From GCA-020343675 sp964462945 (GTDB taxonomy: Bacteria; Planctomycetota; Phycisphaerae; Sedimentisphaerales; Anaerobacaceae): a DNA stretch of 28,066 nucleotides. Shown here piece by piece: positions 6,010-15,000 of the stretch. The stretch lies in assembly GCA_964462945.1 (NCBI GenBank), contig CAYWZW010000070.1, forward strand, positions 1-28,066. The letters run 5' to 3'. The notes under the pieces are model-generated. The model was not told the DNA's origin and searched no databases. It saw only the letters and a program-made list of their open reading frames with translations. Made by a program: the position numbers and the translations under genes. Each line of letters begins with the position of its first letter. Position 1 is the first letter of the stretch.

Positions 6010-7056
6010 TCACGAGATACGGTCCAGAATCAGTTTTGTATCCAGGCTGTTCTTCTTGGCGGTCAGGATAAGTCTGACCGTGCGGATTTCGTTTTCCTTC
6101 ATCAGCAGAAAGGCAATGATGGGCTGCGGTCCGGCGGTGACCTGCACCGTTAATTTCAAGAAGCCGGTCATAAACTCCTCACACTGCTGCTCGACCTTCA
6201 AAAAGGACTTGTTCGACGCCAGATAGTTGGCGCCTGTATCAACAATTCGATGGTAGGGCGTCACAAAGAACAGCGGCCCTAACGCCTCATAGCCGAGCTC
6301 CAGGCCGTGCACGAATCGCTCTAATTCGATGAAGCCGCCTTTCAAAAAGACGTTTCGCTGCTGCGATTCGGTGAATTTGAGCCGGAGCATTGTGCGAATA
6401 TTCGTTAAGTCGATCTGTATTCTGAAAAGGCCCAGAAGAAAAACGCTCTTCAGCCGATGTGCTGTCCTGATGTTATGTTCGGCCTGGACGTCGTCGATCA
6501 CGTAATCTATCTGGCGCACATCCTTACTCTGGTAATAGGCCAAAACCGCCCGCTCCGCCGCTTCCCGCACGTAATCAGGTAACTTCGGCTTGCTGATCTC
6601 GCCCTCCTGGGCGAACATTTCTTCAATTCGCTCGGGCGAGACGTTGCCGCCGCTGCTGTAATCCGTGCCTGCGGATTTTTGGCTCAACGTTCGTCTGACG
6701 GCCAGCCGCAGATTGGCAAAATCATCGCGTGCTCTGAACAGCTCCACAAGGGGCTTATCAAGGATAAGCTGGGAGAAAAGCTCCCTGACGGCTGTTCTTC
6801 GTTGCTGCAAGACATCCTCGACCTCGGCGAAGTTCCCGCCGCCGCGGGGCAGGGCGTATTCGGTCCCGTTCAGCAGGTCGGCCGCCTGCCGGAAGTCCTG
6901 CGCGTTGGCCATATCGAGCAGAGTCGCTCTACCGAGCATCTGCATCTCGAACACGCGCACCTGAGCCGTCTGGAACACGTATCGCCAATCGTCGCCGCCG
7001 ACGGATGGATACGTGTAGAAATCAACAATGGGTTGTTTGAGTTCTGCAGATGACAT
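6010..7056 (-). CDS. ntpC: V/A-type ATPase subunit C
   Basis: Subunit C (348 residues; the homologue of eukaryotic d) is the socket that joins the D-F shaft to the membrane c-ring. It is nearly all helical, with the family's three-fold helical layout, including the QVRVFEMQMLGRATLLDMANA and DIRTAHRLKS-like blocks, the latter read here as NIRTAHRLKSVFLLGLFRIQIDLTNIRTMLRLK (about 195-227). It lies between E and F as usual. The ATG at 7056 has no visible Shine-Dalgarno site; its leader is a CCTGNNNN-type repeat. The final Arg-Ile-Ser and the TGA stop are made of heptamer repeat words, as seen also in ntpB. Confidence 0.93.
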   Translation of the reverse strand: MSSAELKQPIVDFYTYPSVGGDDWRYVFQTAQVRVFEMQMLGRATLLDMANAQDFRQAADLLNGTEYALPRGGGNFAEVEDVLQQRRTAVRELFSQLILDKPLVELFRARDDFANLRLAVRRTLSQKSAGTDYSSGGNVSPERIEEMFAQEGEISKPKLPDYVREAAERAVLAYYQSKDVRQIDYVIDDVQAEHNIRTAHRLKSVFLLGLFRIQIDLTNIRTMLRLKFTESQQRNVFLKGGFIELERFVHGLELGYEALGPLFFVTPYHRIVDTGANYLASNKSFLKVEQQCEEFMTGFLKLTVQVTAGPQPIIAFLLMKENEIRTVRLILTAKKNSLDTKLILDRIS

Positions 7057-7065
7057 TGTGTTAGG

Positions 7066-7112
7066 TTATCAGGATGAATTTGGCTTTTGCTTATTTCCTG
7101 ATGTCCTGATTC
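7066..7112. repeat. Inverted CCTGNNNN words upstream of ntpC
   Basis: CCTGATGT and CCTGATTC are adjacent at 7097-7112, and the complement of CCTGATAA lies at 7066-7073. ATCAGGA (7068-7074) and TCCTGAT (7096-7102) can pair as a 7-bp stem across a 21-base loop, placed 12 bases upstream of the ntpC start. The words match the array at 222-275. Confidence 0.55.
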
Positions 7113-7118
7113 TCCTTG

Positions 7119-7712
7119 TTATCCGGTAAACAGTCCCTTCGCCAATTCGATTTCCAGCTCCTTGTGTGCCTGGTCCATTAGCACGTCAAGCGAGACGTTG
7201 GTTTTGACTTTGCCGCGTTTCAAGATAAAGCCGGCCCCCAGGTTTTGCCTTTCGTCAGACAATCTCAAATTGCCTTTGCGAGCCGAGCTTAACTGCTGAT
7301 TAACCTGATTGATGAATTCCTGATTGATGCGGCTGTCGCTCTTGTCAACCACCACCTCTTCGTCGCCGGTTTCGACCGCTTCGAGTATCAGCCTGGTGCA
7401 GAGCTTGCGGTACTGCTCGTCAGGCAGGTCGCGCAATTGGCGGCGGGCCTGTTCAAAGACCTTATCGAGTATTGTTCTCTTCTCTGCGAGAAGCTGCCTG
7501 GCAATGTCCATTCTCGCGGCGGCGAGGATGTGCGATTTCTCGTCTTGGCCGGCCTTCCCGGCAAGAAGCTCGGTCTGCTTTCTGTAGCGATCCAATTGCT
7601 CGTTCAGCTTAGCCTGCTCAGCAGCCTCTTTCTGTTGGGCCTCTTTTGCTATCTTCTCGGCCTCCGCCTTGGCGTCGGCCAGTATTTTGTCTATAACCCG
7701 TTCAGCTTCCAT
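7119..7712 (-). CDS. ntpE: V/A-type ATPase subunit E
   Basis: Subunit E (197 residues) forms, with the G/H-type subunit, the peripheral stalk that holds the A3B3 head still. The N-terminal half is a charged Ala/Lys/Glu-rich coiled coil (residues about 1-95), and the C-terminal half is the globular head-binding domain ending in KRGKVKTNVSLDVLMDQAHKELEIELAKGLF. This layout and length fit the family. The start at 7712 has only a weak purine-rich site. It stands between subunits K and C, 80 bases after K. Confidence 0.93.
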   Translation of the reverse strand: MEAERVIDKILADAKAEAEKIAKEAQQKEAAEQAKLNEQLDRYRKQTELLAGKAGQDEKSHILAAARMDIARQLLAEKRTILDKVFEQARRQLRDLPDEQYRKLCTRLILEAVETGDEEVVVDKSDSRINQEFINQVNQQLSSARKGNLRLSDERQNLGAGFILKRGKVKTNVSLDVLMDQAHKELEIELAKGLFTG

Positions 7713-7792
7713 TACTGTCCCGGTCCTTGCATAAAGCCCCCACCTGAACGCGGAGACTGAATATTTGGCCCTGCAATTTACGGCGGTGTCTC

Positions 7793-8290
7793 TTACGCGG
7801 TCGGCCAGGTAATGCCTTTTGTCAGAATCAGCAGTGTCGCCAGCAAGCCAAGAATTGCGTAAATTTCCACCATGACGGCGTAAACGACGCCGGCCTTAAA
7901 TGCCAGTTCCGGTTTCTTGGCGGCCATCATTATGCCGCCGGCTGCAACCCTGCCCTGGTAAATTGCCGTTACCAGACCGGCAAAGGCAACCGGCAGACAC
8001 GCTATCAGAATCTGCAAACCAAGAGTCAAGCTCGGCTGCATAATAACGGCCCCGCCGAAGAAGTTAAGCTTGATCATTACCATCAGAGCGCCCAGGAACC
8101 CGTAAAAACCCTGTGTGCCCGGCAGCACCACCAAAATAAGCAGTTGACCGTATCGTTCCGGCCTTTCGCTCAACACTCCTGTAGCGGCCTTGCTGGAAGT
8201 TAGAATTCCTATTGACGAGCCGATTCCAGGCAGCAGGACCGCCAGACCGGCCCCTGCCAGAGCCAGCAACATTCCATCGCTCAATGCCAT
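7793..8290 (-). CDS. ntpK: V/A-type ATPase membrane rotor subunit K
   Basis: Subunit K (165 residues) is the c-ring proteolipid with four membrane spans in two duplicated hairpins. The start at 8290 is chosen because an AGAGAGGT site lies six bases upstream, and the 18 extra upstream codons are Arg-rich and unlike the family. Compared with Enterococcus hirae NtpK, all side-chain Na+ ligands are present: Leu56, Thr59 and Gln60 in LPGTQG, Gln112 in the IYQG motif, and Glu142 in the MVEIYAILG motif. Only the second hairpin carries the ion-binding carboxylate, as in NtpK. This predicts Na+ coupling, by family comparison rather than direct proof. Confidence 0.95.
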   Translation of the reverse strand: MALSDGMLLALAGAGLAVLLPGIGSSIGILTSSKAATGVLSERPERYGQLLILVVLPGTQGFYGFLGALMVMIKLNFFGGAVIMQPSLTLGLQILIACLPVAFAGLVTAIYQGRVAAGGIMMAAKKPELAFKAGVVYAVMVEIYAILGLLATLLILTKGITWPTA

Positions 8291-8340
8291 TCTTCGACCT
8301 CTCTTTCGAGACCTCCGCGTAAAACGCAGGGGCCAAACAC

Positions 8341-10302
8341 TCAATTCCTGATGTAAATATGCTTATACTCTCTGCACAAAGGCTGAAAAGCCCTGCCGCC
8401 GCCCACAAAGAACTTTGTAAAAAACTCTACGTACTGCAACCGGAGCGTGTGAACAAACGCACTCAAAGCCGAGAGAACCAGATTGAGTGCATGCCCGAAA
8501 ACGAACACGAAAACCATCGTCAGAATACCCAGACCATAAGGTATATCCATGGAAGTCTTGGCGATAATATTTGTTGACATTGCGATACCGCCGCCGACCA
8601 TACACAGTGCCATCAACCGCAGATAGCTGAGCACATCGCCGAGATAGAAGACCGCACTAAAGAGATTATATGCTCCCATACCGAGCCGGCCTGCCCAGCG
8701 GCCTTGACGATGGCTGAACAAGAAAATCATTCCAGCCGGGATTAAGGCCAGTGCACCAAAAGGCTTGTCTAACTGGGCCGGGAGCATCCCGGATTTGCTT
8801 AGCCCAAATATCACGATAGAGTTGAGCATAACCAGCCAGGACAACTGGTCGCACAAAGCGGCAATGTAGTCCTTTTGCTTTATGTTGTGTGCGAAGGCAA
8901 TCAGAAGGCCCGTCATGATCTGAACGTAACCAAGTATAACAGACAGGACAAGGAGCACCATCGGCTGCTCCAGCGGGTCAAAGAGCATGAGCTTCTCTCT
9001 GAGCGGATTCAATACGGGTATGAACGTGGGCACCGCGTCACCGAACCACCCGCCGGTTATCACCCCCAGCGGAATGGTCAAGCCTGCACATGTTAGGAAC
9101 AGCCACAGCAGCTTCTTGTCACCCTGCCACCTTATTAGGAGCCAGACCATCAGAGCGGCGATGACAAGTCCGTAGCCGACGTCGGCTAAACACAACGCGA
9201 AGAACACCGCAAAAAATGGGGCCAGGCAGGCTGTCGGGTCCACCCCCAAGGGTACGGGCATACCGTAAAGCCGGGTGATCGCCTCAAAAGGCCGGAAGAT
9301 TCGCTTGTTCTCGATTTCCACCGGCGCCTGTTCGTTTTCAGCCGGGTCTATTTCTGTCAAGCTCGACGCTTCAAAATGTGATACCAGCTTCTGCAGGCGG
9401 GAAAAGTCTCTTTTTTTTACCCAGCCTTCCAGCAGGACTGTATGTTCGGTGGCCGGTGCGGCGTCCTTCGTCTGTTCCCTGCTGAGAAGGTTTTGGCAAT
9501 GGTCATGGAGAACCTCGAGCTTGAGCAGATTCTGCGACAACGCCGCCGCATCGTGGGTGCTGTTTTGTAGTTGTCTTTCCGCCTGGTTCAGCTTCTGGCT
9601 GTGCTCGCGGATTAGTCCGGCGACGGTCCCCGTCATCGGCTCGAAGCTGACCGGCTCAAATTCCACCGACCGCAGAAATTCCTGTACCTCCTCAGCATCC
9701 TCGTTCAAACAGGCGATCAGGCAGGCCGACCGACTGGCAGCAGTGCCGATTTGTTGGATTGCCGCCCCAAGGATGCCGAGCTGCTCTTGCGTCTGCTCAG
9801 ACTGCTCGCTTGGCATCAATCCGCCCCAGCAGGCTGTCCGGCGAGACCGGCCAATTTCTTCCACGGGAGTCTCAAGAGATGACCAGGGACCGAGCATCTC
9901 CAGTGTGGCGTGCACACACTCAATCTCGTCTTTTGCTCTCTCCATCGATGTCTCGATTTGCTCGCATCGGTCAATAATCTTCACGATTTCCTGGTCTGAA
10001 ACCATCGTTTTGTATGATTGCTCGTCGATGACCGTGCGTGGTGAAAGAAGGCCGGCGAGACCTTTTTGGGCTCCGGCATAATTTTTGAGAAATGCTATAC
10101 TCTTCTTCAGCCGGTTCAACAGTCCTTCGATATCTTTGGGCTGTTCCGCTGAAGGGCCAAGATCATGGAAATCCCGGCTGACGATGGCCTCATCGGCGTT
10201 GAGCACGTGGCAGATACCTTCGCGCTGTAGTGCCTCCAGAAGCTCCGACGCCTCCGTGCGATGGCTGACAATGATGACTTTTGTCATTTGAGCAATGGCC
10301 AT
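8341..10302 (-). CDS. ntpI: V/A-type ATPase membrane stator subunit I
   Basis: Subunit I (653 residues; a-type) is the stator that lines the ion path against the c-ring. Residues 1 to about 335 are the cytosolic, coiled-coil-containing arm that binds the peripheral stalks. The C-terminal half has seven to eight hydrophobic spans. The conserved stator arginine is Arg562 in the VLSYLRLMAL motif, and a second conserved Arg621 lies in HTLRLQYVEFF. The start at 10302 lies two bases after the stop of the preceding stalk gene, with GAGAGG upstream, which indicates translational coupling. An alternative in-frame start (MTKVIIV) is five codons further in. The length and domain layout are complete. Confidence 0.96.
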   Translation of the reverse strand: MAIAQMTKVIIVSHRTEASELLEALQREGICHVLNADEAIVSRDFHDLGPSAEQPKDIEGLLNRLKKSIAFLKNYAGAQKGLAGLLSPRTVIDEQSYKTMVSDQEIVKIIDRCEQIETSMERAKDEIECVHATLEMLGPWSSLETPVEEIGRSRRTACWGGLMPSEQSEQTQEQLGILGAAIQQIGTAASRSACLIACLNEDAEEVQEFLRSVEFEPVSFEPMTGTVAGLIREHSQKLNQAERQLQNSTHDAAALSQNLLKLEVLHDHCQNLLSREQTKDAAPATEHTVLLEGWVKKRDFSRLQKLVSHFEASSLTEIDPAENEQAPVEIENKRIFRPFEAITRLYGMPVPLGVDPTACLAPFFAVFFALCLADVGYGLVIAALMVWLLIRWQGDKKLLWLFLTCAGLTIPLGVITGGWFGDAVPTFIPVLNPLREKLMLFDPLEQPMVLLVLSVILGYVQIMTGLLIAFAHNIKQKDYIAALCDQLSWLVMLNSIVIFGLSKSGMLPAQLDKPFGALALIPAGMIFLFSHRQGRWAGRLGMGAYNLFSAVFYLGDVLSYLRLMALCMVGGGIAMSTNIIAKTSMDIPYGLGILTMVFVFVFGHALNLVLSALSAFVHTLRLQYVEFFTKFFVGGGRAFQPLCREYKHIYIRN

Positions 10303-10304
10303 GC

Positions 10305-10610
10305 TCAGCCTCTCAAGTAATCCATCACTCTTGCGACTGCTGCGGACGTCTTGGCGTTGGCTCTTTCACGCAATTCCTGGCGTTTCTTTTCGGCGTGCGC
10401 TTTGAGATTCTCGGCCTCGACCCGGGCTTGCGACCGCGCTGCAGCGACGGCGGCTTCGGCGGCTTTCTTTCTTTGCTGCTCTGCCTCTGCCACGGCCTGA
10501 CGCCGGCTCTCTTTGCCTTTTTCAGCCTGCCTGACGGCCTGAGCTTTGGCCTGTTCGATAATTTCCTGAGCCTGCGCTTCAGCCTGCTTGATTCTCTGTA
10601 TCAATTCCAT
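10305..10610 (-). CDS. ntpF: V/A-type ATPase stalk subunit, G/H type
   Basis: A 101-residue Ala/Gln/Glu/Lys-rich coiled-coil protein without membrane spans. As the first gene of the ATPase operon, immediately upstream of subunit I, it occupies the position of NtpF/AhaH, the partner of subunit E in the peripheral stalk. Sequence alone is low in complexity, so the assignment rests on position, size and helix content. The ATG at 10610 is preferred over the upstream ATG at 10637 because an AGGTG site precedes it by about five bases and nothing suitable precedes the other. Confidence 0.8.
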   Translation of the reverse strand: MELIQRIKQAEAQAQEIIEQAKAQAVRQAEKGKESRRQAVAEAEQQRKKAAEAAVAAARSQARVEAENLKAHAEKKRQELRERANAKTSAAVARVMDYLRG

Positions 10611-10705
10611 TTGCACACCTGCTGCACGCGGACCCATTCTTGAAAAGCCGGCAAATCACACCACTACTGAGCAAATAGAAGGAACCAGCCGGAAGAAACC
10701 TTTAC

Positions 10706-11638
10706 TCACAGGAGTCTATCAACTTCCGTCGCAAGCTGCTTTACATGGTCGAGCGATTCTTGAAACTGGGCCTTCTCAGATTCATTCAGACTAAGCTCTA
10801 TGACCCTCTCAACGCCGCTCCCGCCGAGGATGGTGGGGACCCCGACAAAGTATCCGCCGGCGCCGTACTCGCTGTCGCAATAGGCGCAGCACGACAGCAC
10901 CGTTTTCTTGTCTTTGAGTATGGCTTCGGCCATCTTGACCGTCCCGGCGGCGGGGGCGTAATAAGCGCTGTAGCCCAACAGATTGACCACCTCGATGCCG
11001 CCATTCCGCGTTCGGTCTATCAGGTTGGCGATTCTATTCTCGTCGAGCAGCTCCGTCACCGGTATTCCGCCGACCGATGTGAATCTGGGCAGGGGCACCA
11101 TGTCGTCCCCGTGGCCGCCCATCAGGACGCATTTTATTTCCTCCACGCTGACGCCGAGGTCGCAGGCCAGAAAATAGCTAAAGCGTGCCGCGTCCAGCAC
11201 GCCGGCCATTCCCATGACCCGATTCTTCGCAAAGCTCGTCACTTTGGCGGCGGCATAGACCATTGCGTCCAGCGGATTGCACACAACGATGACGATGCCT
11301 TCGGGCGAATATTCGGCTATTTTTTCGCTGACAGCTTTGACGATTCGAGTGTTCTTTGCGAGCAGGTCGTCCCGGCTCATGCCGGGCTTGCGGGCAAGGC
11401 CGCTGGTGATAATGACGATATTGCTGCCGGCCGTTTCTGCCCAGTCGCGCGTGCCCACGACGCGGCAGTCGTAAAGCCCAACGGGCGCTGCCTCGGCAAT
11501 ATCGAGAGCCTTACCCTCGGCCAGACCTTCGACGATATCGATCAGAACGATGTCGCCGAGTCCTCTGCTTGCCGCGATGTGAGCGGTGGTCGCGCCAACA
11601 TTGCCGGCGCCGACAATTGTTATTTTCTTCCTTGCCAT
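10706..11638 (-). CDS. mdh: Malate dehydrogenase, LDH-like
   Basis: The enzyme (310 residues) interconverts malate and oxaloacetate with NAD(H) in the cytoplasm as part of the citric acid cycle. It has the Rossmann loop GAGNVG (10-15), Asp34 at the end of strand two (NAD preference), Arg83 and Arg89 in ARKPGMSRDD (substrate loop; the Arg favours oxaloacetate over pyruvate), NPLDAM (121-126), Asp149 and Arg152 in VLDAAR, and catalytic His176 in GGHGDD. The start has AAAGGGG about seven bases upstream. It is transcribed toward the ATPase operon with a 95-bp gap and no clear terminator, so read-through is possible. Confidence 0.96.
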   Translation of the reverse strand: MARKKITIVGAGNVGATTAHIAASRGLGDIVLIDIVEGLAEGKALDIAEAAPVGLYDCRVVGTRDWAETAGSNIVIITSGLARKPGMSRDDLLAKNTRIVKAVSEKIAEYSPEGIVIVVCNPLDAMVYAAAKVTSFAKNRVMGMAGVLDAARFSYFLACDLGVSVEEIKCVLMGGHGDDMVPLPRFTSVGGIPVTELLDENRIANLIDRTRNGGIEVVNLLGYSAYYAPAAGTVKMAEAILKDKKTVLSCCAYCDSEYGAGGYFVGVPTILGGSGVERVIELSLNESEKAQFQESLDHVKQLATEVDRLL

Positions 11639-12064
11639 GATCTACCCCTTTGGTTTATCGGTTAATACAGTGCGACTATGTTATCCTTGCCGTCCGTCCG
11701 GGTCAATGCGCGATTCGGGAACACGACCGGAAGAACCCTGCTGCATCGGCCCTGCAGGTGGTGAAATGGATTGAGGATCTGTAAAGCGCATCCTATGTCC
11801 GGGCGGCCTATTATTGTCGACCGCCGTGCTGCACTTTGCATGTTAATCAGCGAAGCCGGATTGCCCGTCAAGATTTGGTGCAGGACGCGGAGAAAGTCCT
11901 CCGATCTACAAGAATTTCCTTGCTTTTTCCCATAGCGGAGGTCATAATACTGCCGGTAGTGCCAGCGCCAGCAACTTAGATTCAGCTTCAGGAACGGTGG
12001 CGGTGAAAACAAGTTGAGAGATCCCGGGATTCCCCGGAACTGTAAAAACGAAGGAGGCAAACCC
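11639..12064. other. Divergent intergenic region, mdh / M6 protease
   Basis: No convincing gene is seen in this 426-bp stretch; open frames here lack family features. It must hold the promoters of two divergent genes. AT-rich -10-like hexamers occur near 11660-11685 for mdh, but none has a clear -35 partner. A perfect 10-bp palindrome, ATCCCGGGAT, lies at 12021-12030, 34 bases before the protease start. Confidence 0.5.
12051..12057 (+). promoter_or_regulatory. Shine-Dalgarno site choosing the 12065 start
   Basis: AAGGAGG ends seven bases before the ATG at 12065. The in-frame TTG at 12014 would place this site inside the coding region, so the shorter protein with a proper signal peptide is preferred. 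Confidence 0.8.
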
Positions 12065-15000
12065 ATGAAGCCGAAAGCATATCTTTTCTCTCTCTGCATA
12101 GTCATTGCCTTGGCCGGGGCGGTCTTTGGCGTCCCTGCTAACAGTAAGGTCTGGACATTCACACAGCCCGATGGAACCACCTTCCAGGCAGTCCTTCTTG
12201 GTGATGAGTTCTACTCCTATCATCAGACCTTAGAAGGCGAGATCATTCTGCAGGATGGCACCACTGGCGAGTGGTTCTATGCGGAACCGAGAGCCGACGG
12301 TTCGCTTCAGAAGACCGCTGTACGCGTGGGGCAAGACACCGCTGCAATCAGTGAGCTGAACAGGGAGAAATTGCAATGGCTGAAGGCCGTCCAGGAGGCT
12401 GTAGATCGAAAGGCGTCAGAGATGCGAAGCGATTCCGGCCTGAAGAAGGTCTCTGCAATAGGTACCATCAAGGGAGTGCTGCTCCTGGCCGACTTCAACG
12501 ACACATCGACCACGACCAAATATAGTAAAGCGGACTTCGATGGCTTGATGAATACGCCTGGATACAGGTCCAACAATGCTTTGGGCAGTGTGAAGGACTA
12601 CTACTTCGAGTCATCCTATGATCGACTGACACTGCAGACAGAGGTTTCGGACTGGGTTCGCCTCCCGCAACCTCGTTCGTACTATGGGAAGAACGATCCC
12701 AATCGTGAAGATGAAAATCCTCGACAGATGATTATGGACGCGATCACGGCAGCGGATCCAACCGTGAATTTTGCCGACTATGACAGCGACGGTGATGGTT
12801 GGGTGGATATGTTTGGAGTTCTGCATCAGGGCCAGGGAGAAGAACAGAACGGAGCGAGCCCAGACTGCATATTCTCCCATCATTGGAGCCTGGAGGAGCC
12901 GATAACTGTAGATAGGGTTAAGATCCAGGACTATTACACGGTGCCCGAGCGATATTACTCAAGCCTGACAACCATTGGTGTATTCTGCCACGAAATCGGA
13001 CATTTTCTTGGGGTACCCGATTTGTACGATTACGACAAGACATCGGTGAGCGTGGGCGACTGGAGTATCATGGCTTCCGGCGCGTGGCTGGGGCCAAATA
13101 ATAGCAGGAATGGCGCAAAGCCGTGCCATTTCGATCCCTGGTGCAAGTACATGCTCGGATGGATTACTCCGCAGGTTATATATGCCCCGCAAGGCGGCAT
13201 TTCCCTGCCGGGCTTTGATATCCATCCAACTGCTTTGCTCATCCCGGTCGATCCTTACCAGGATGGTGAGTATTTCCTGGTTGCCAACCGCTATCGTCGA
13301 TCAGCCTCCTCTGCTGCGACCGGCTTCGATGAGTATTTGCCGGGCAGCGGCGCCCTGATCCTCCACGTTGACGATTATGCGCCGAACAACGACGACGAAA
13401 CACGCAAAAAAGTCGATGTCGAAGAGGCGGATGGTTTGGCGTCCCTGGACATGAGCTTGGTGGAAAACGGCTACAACAAGGGCGACGCGGGCGACCTGTA
13501 TCCGAATGGCGGGTCCATGCTGGGCGATTCTACCAATCCCGATTCCAGGGACAATGACGGCCTCAGCACGGAGATCGCGATCAACAACTTCACAGGCGCA
13601 GGCACGGACATGATGACCTGTGATATCACTCCTCACACGCTGCGGAATGGTTATAGCATTTTCTACGATTCGATTGATCCGAAGGGCCGCCATATAGAAC
13701 ACAGGGGCTACCCATCAGATGGCGCCGGCGATGACTACGCGTGTGTGCGGTTTGTGACGGGTCAAGGCGGAATACTGGAGCGAGTCAAGACCTATTTCGT
13801 TTATGAAGGGACAACAGACTATACGATCAAGGTATTCAGCGGATGGCTCGACAATAAGCCCACGGGACAACTAACCACTCAGTCAGGCAGCCATACAGGC
13901 AACAGCTATGAGGAAATTTTCCTATCCGGACCACAGACATTTAACAAAGGGGCCGAGTTTGCCATCGAGATTCGATACAATACCTTGGGCGGTTATGGGT
14001 ATCCGCTTCCCGTGGTCAATGACGGGGACTGCAGCGAAAGGACGTATGTTCGCAGCAACAGTACGGATCCGTACTTCCAATATACTGAGGCCAATGACCG
14101 CCCCTATGATGCACTTATCCGCGCGGGAATGCGAGCGCTTTCTCCATCCGGCTCCAAGCCGTCCGTTCTCATCTGCGGGGCAGCCTACGCGGGATGGCTT
14201 GCGGACATCCAGCAGAAGCTCTTGGGCACAGGACAATTCACTAAGGTGGATGTTGTGGATGTTCGCAACACCACTCCTGCTCTGGCGGACCTTGAGGCTT
14301 TCGACGCCGTGTTGGTGTTCCGTGACACTGACTATAAAGACCCGACAGCTCTGGGGAATGTGATGGCTGATTATGTGGATGCCGGCGGCGGGGTGGTTTG
14401 CATGATGTCTGAAGTCGGATTAGATGAGGGCTATGGAGACATGATGCAGGGGCGTTGGAATATCGAGCAATACTATGTCATACCTCGCGGAGGTCACGAA
14501 GTGGGCCCTCCGGCAATCCTGGGTAGAGTCTATGACTCAGCACACCCCATAATGCAGGGTGTTTCCGTCTTCGATGGTGGATCCAGTAGTTACAGACCAT
14601 CCACATTCGACATCGCGCCCGGTGCCATCCGGGTTGCAGACTGGTCGGATGGTCGTCCCTTGGTGGCGACGGAAATAGTCGGCGGTGTACAGCGCGTGGA
14701 CCTGGGGTTCTCCCCACTGTCATCCGACATAATAGATGGTTCCTGGAATGCATCGACCGATGGCGCGCGTCTGATGGCCAACGCCCTTACTTGGGTTGCG
14801 GCCACGAATCCGTCCGGCGAGACTGCCTCCATCGTGGGTACGTGGTCTTTCTGGTTTAAAGCGGACGGGCCGGTCCCTTTTGGTACCATCTCTTTCAATC
14901 CAGACGGCACCTGCACAGCAGACAATGGCGCCGAGGGGACATGGTCCCAATCAGGCAATTCTGTCTCGTGGACATTCCCTGGCGGTTGGATGTACTGGGG

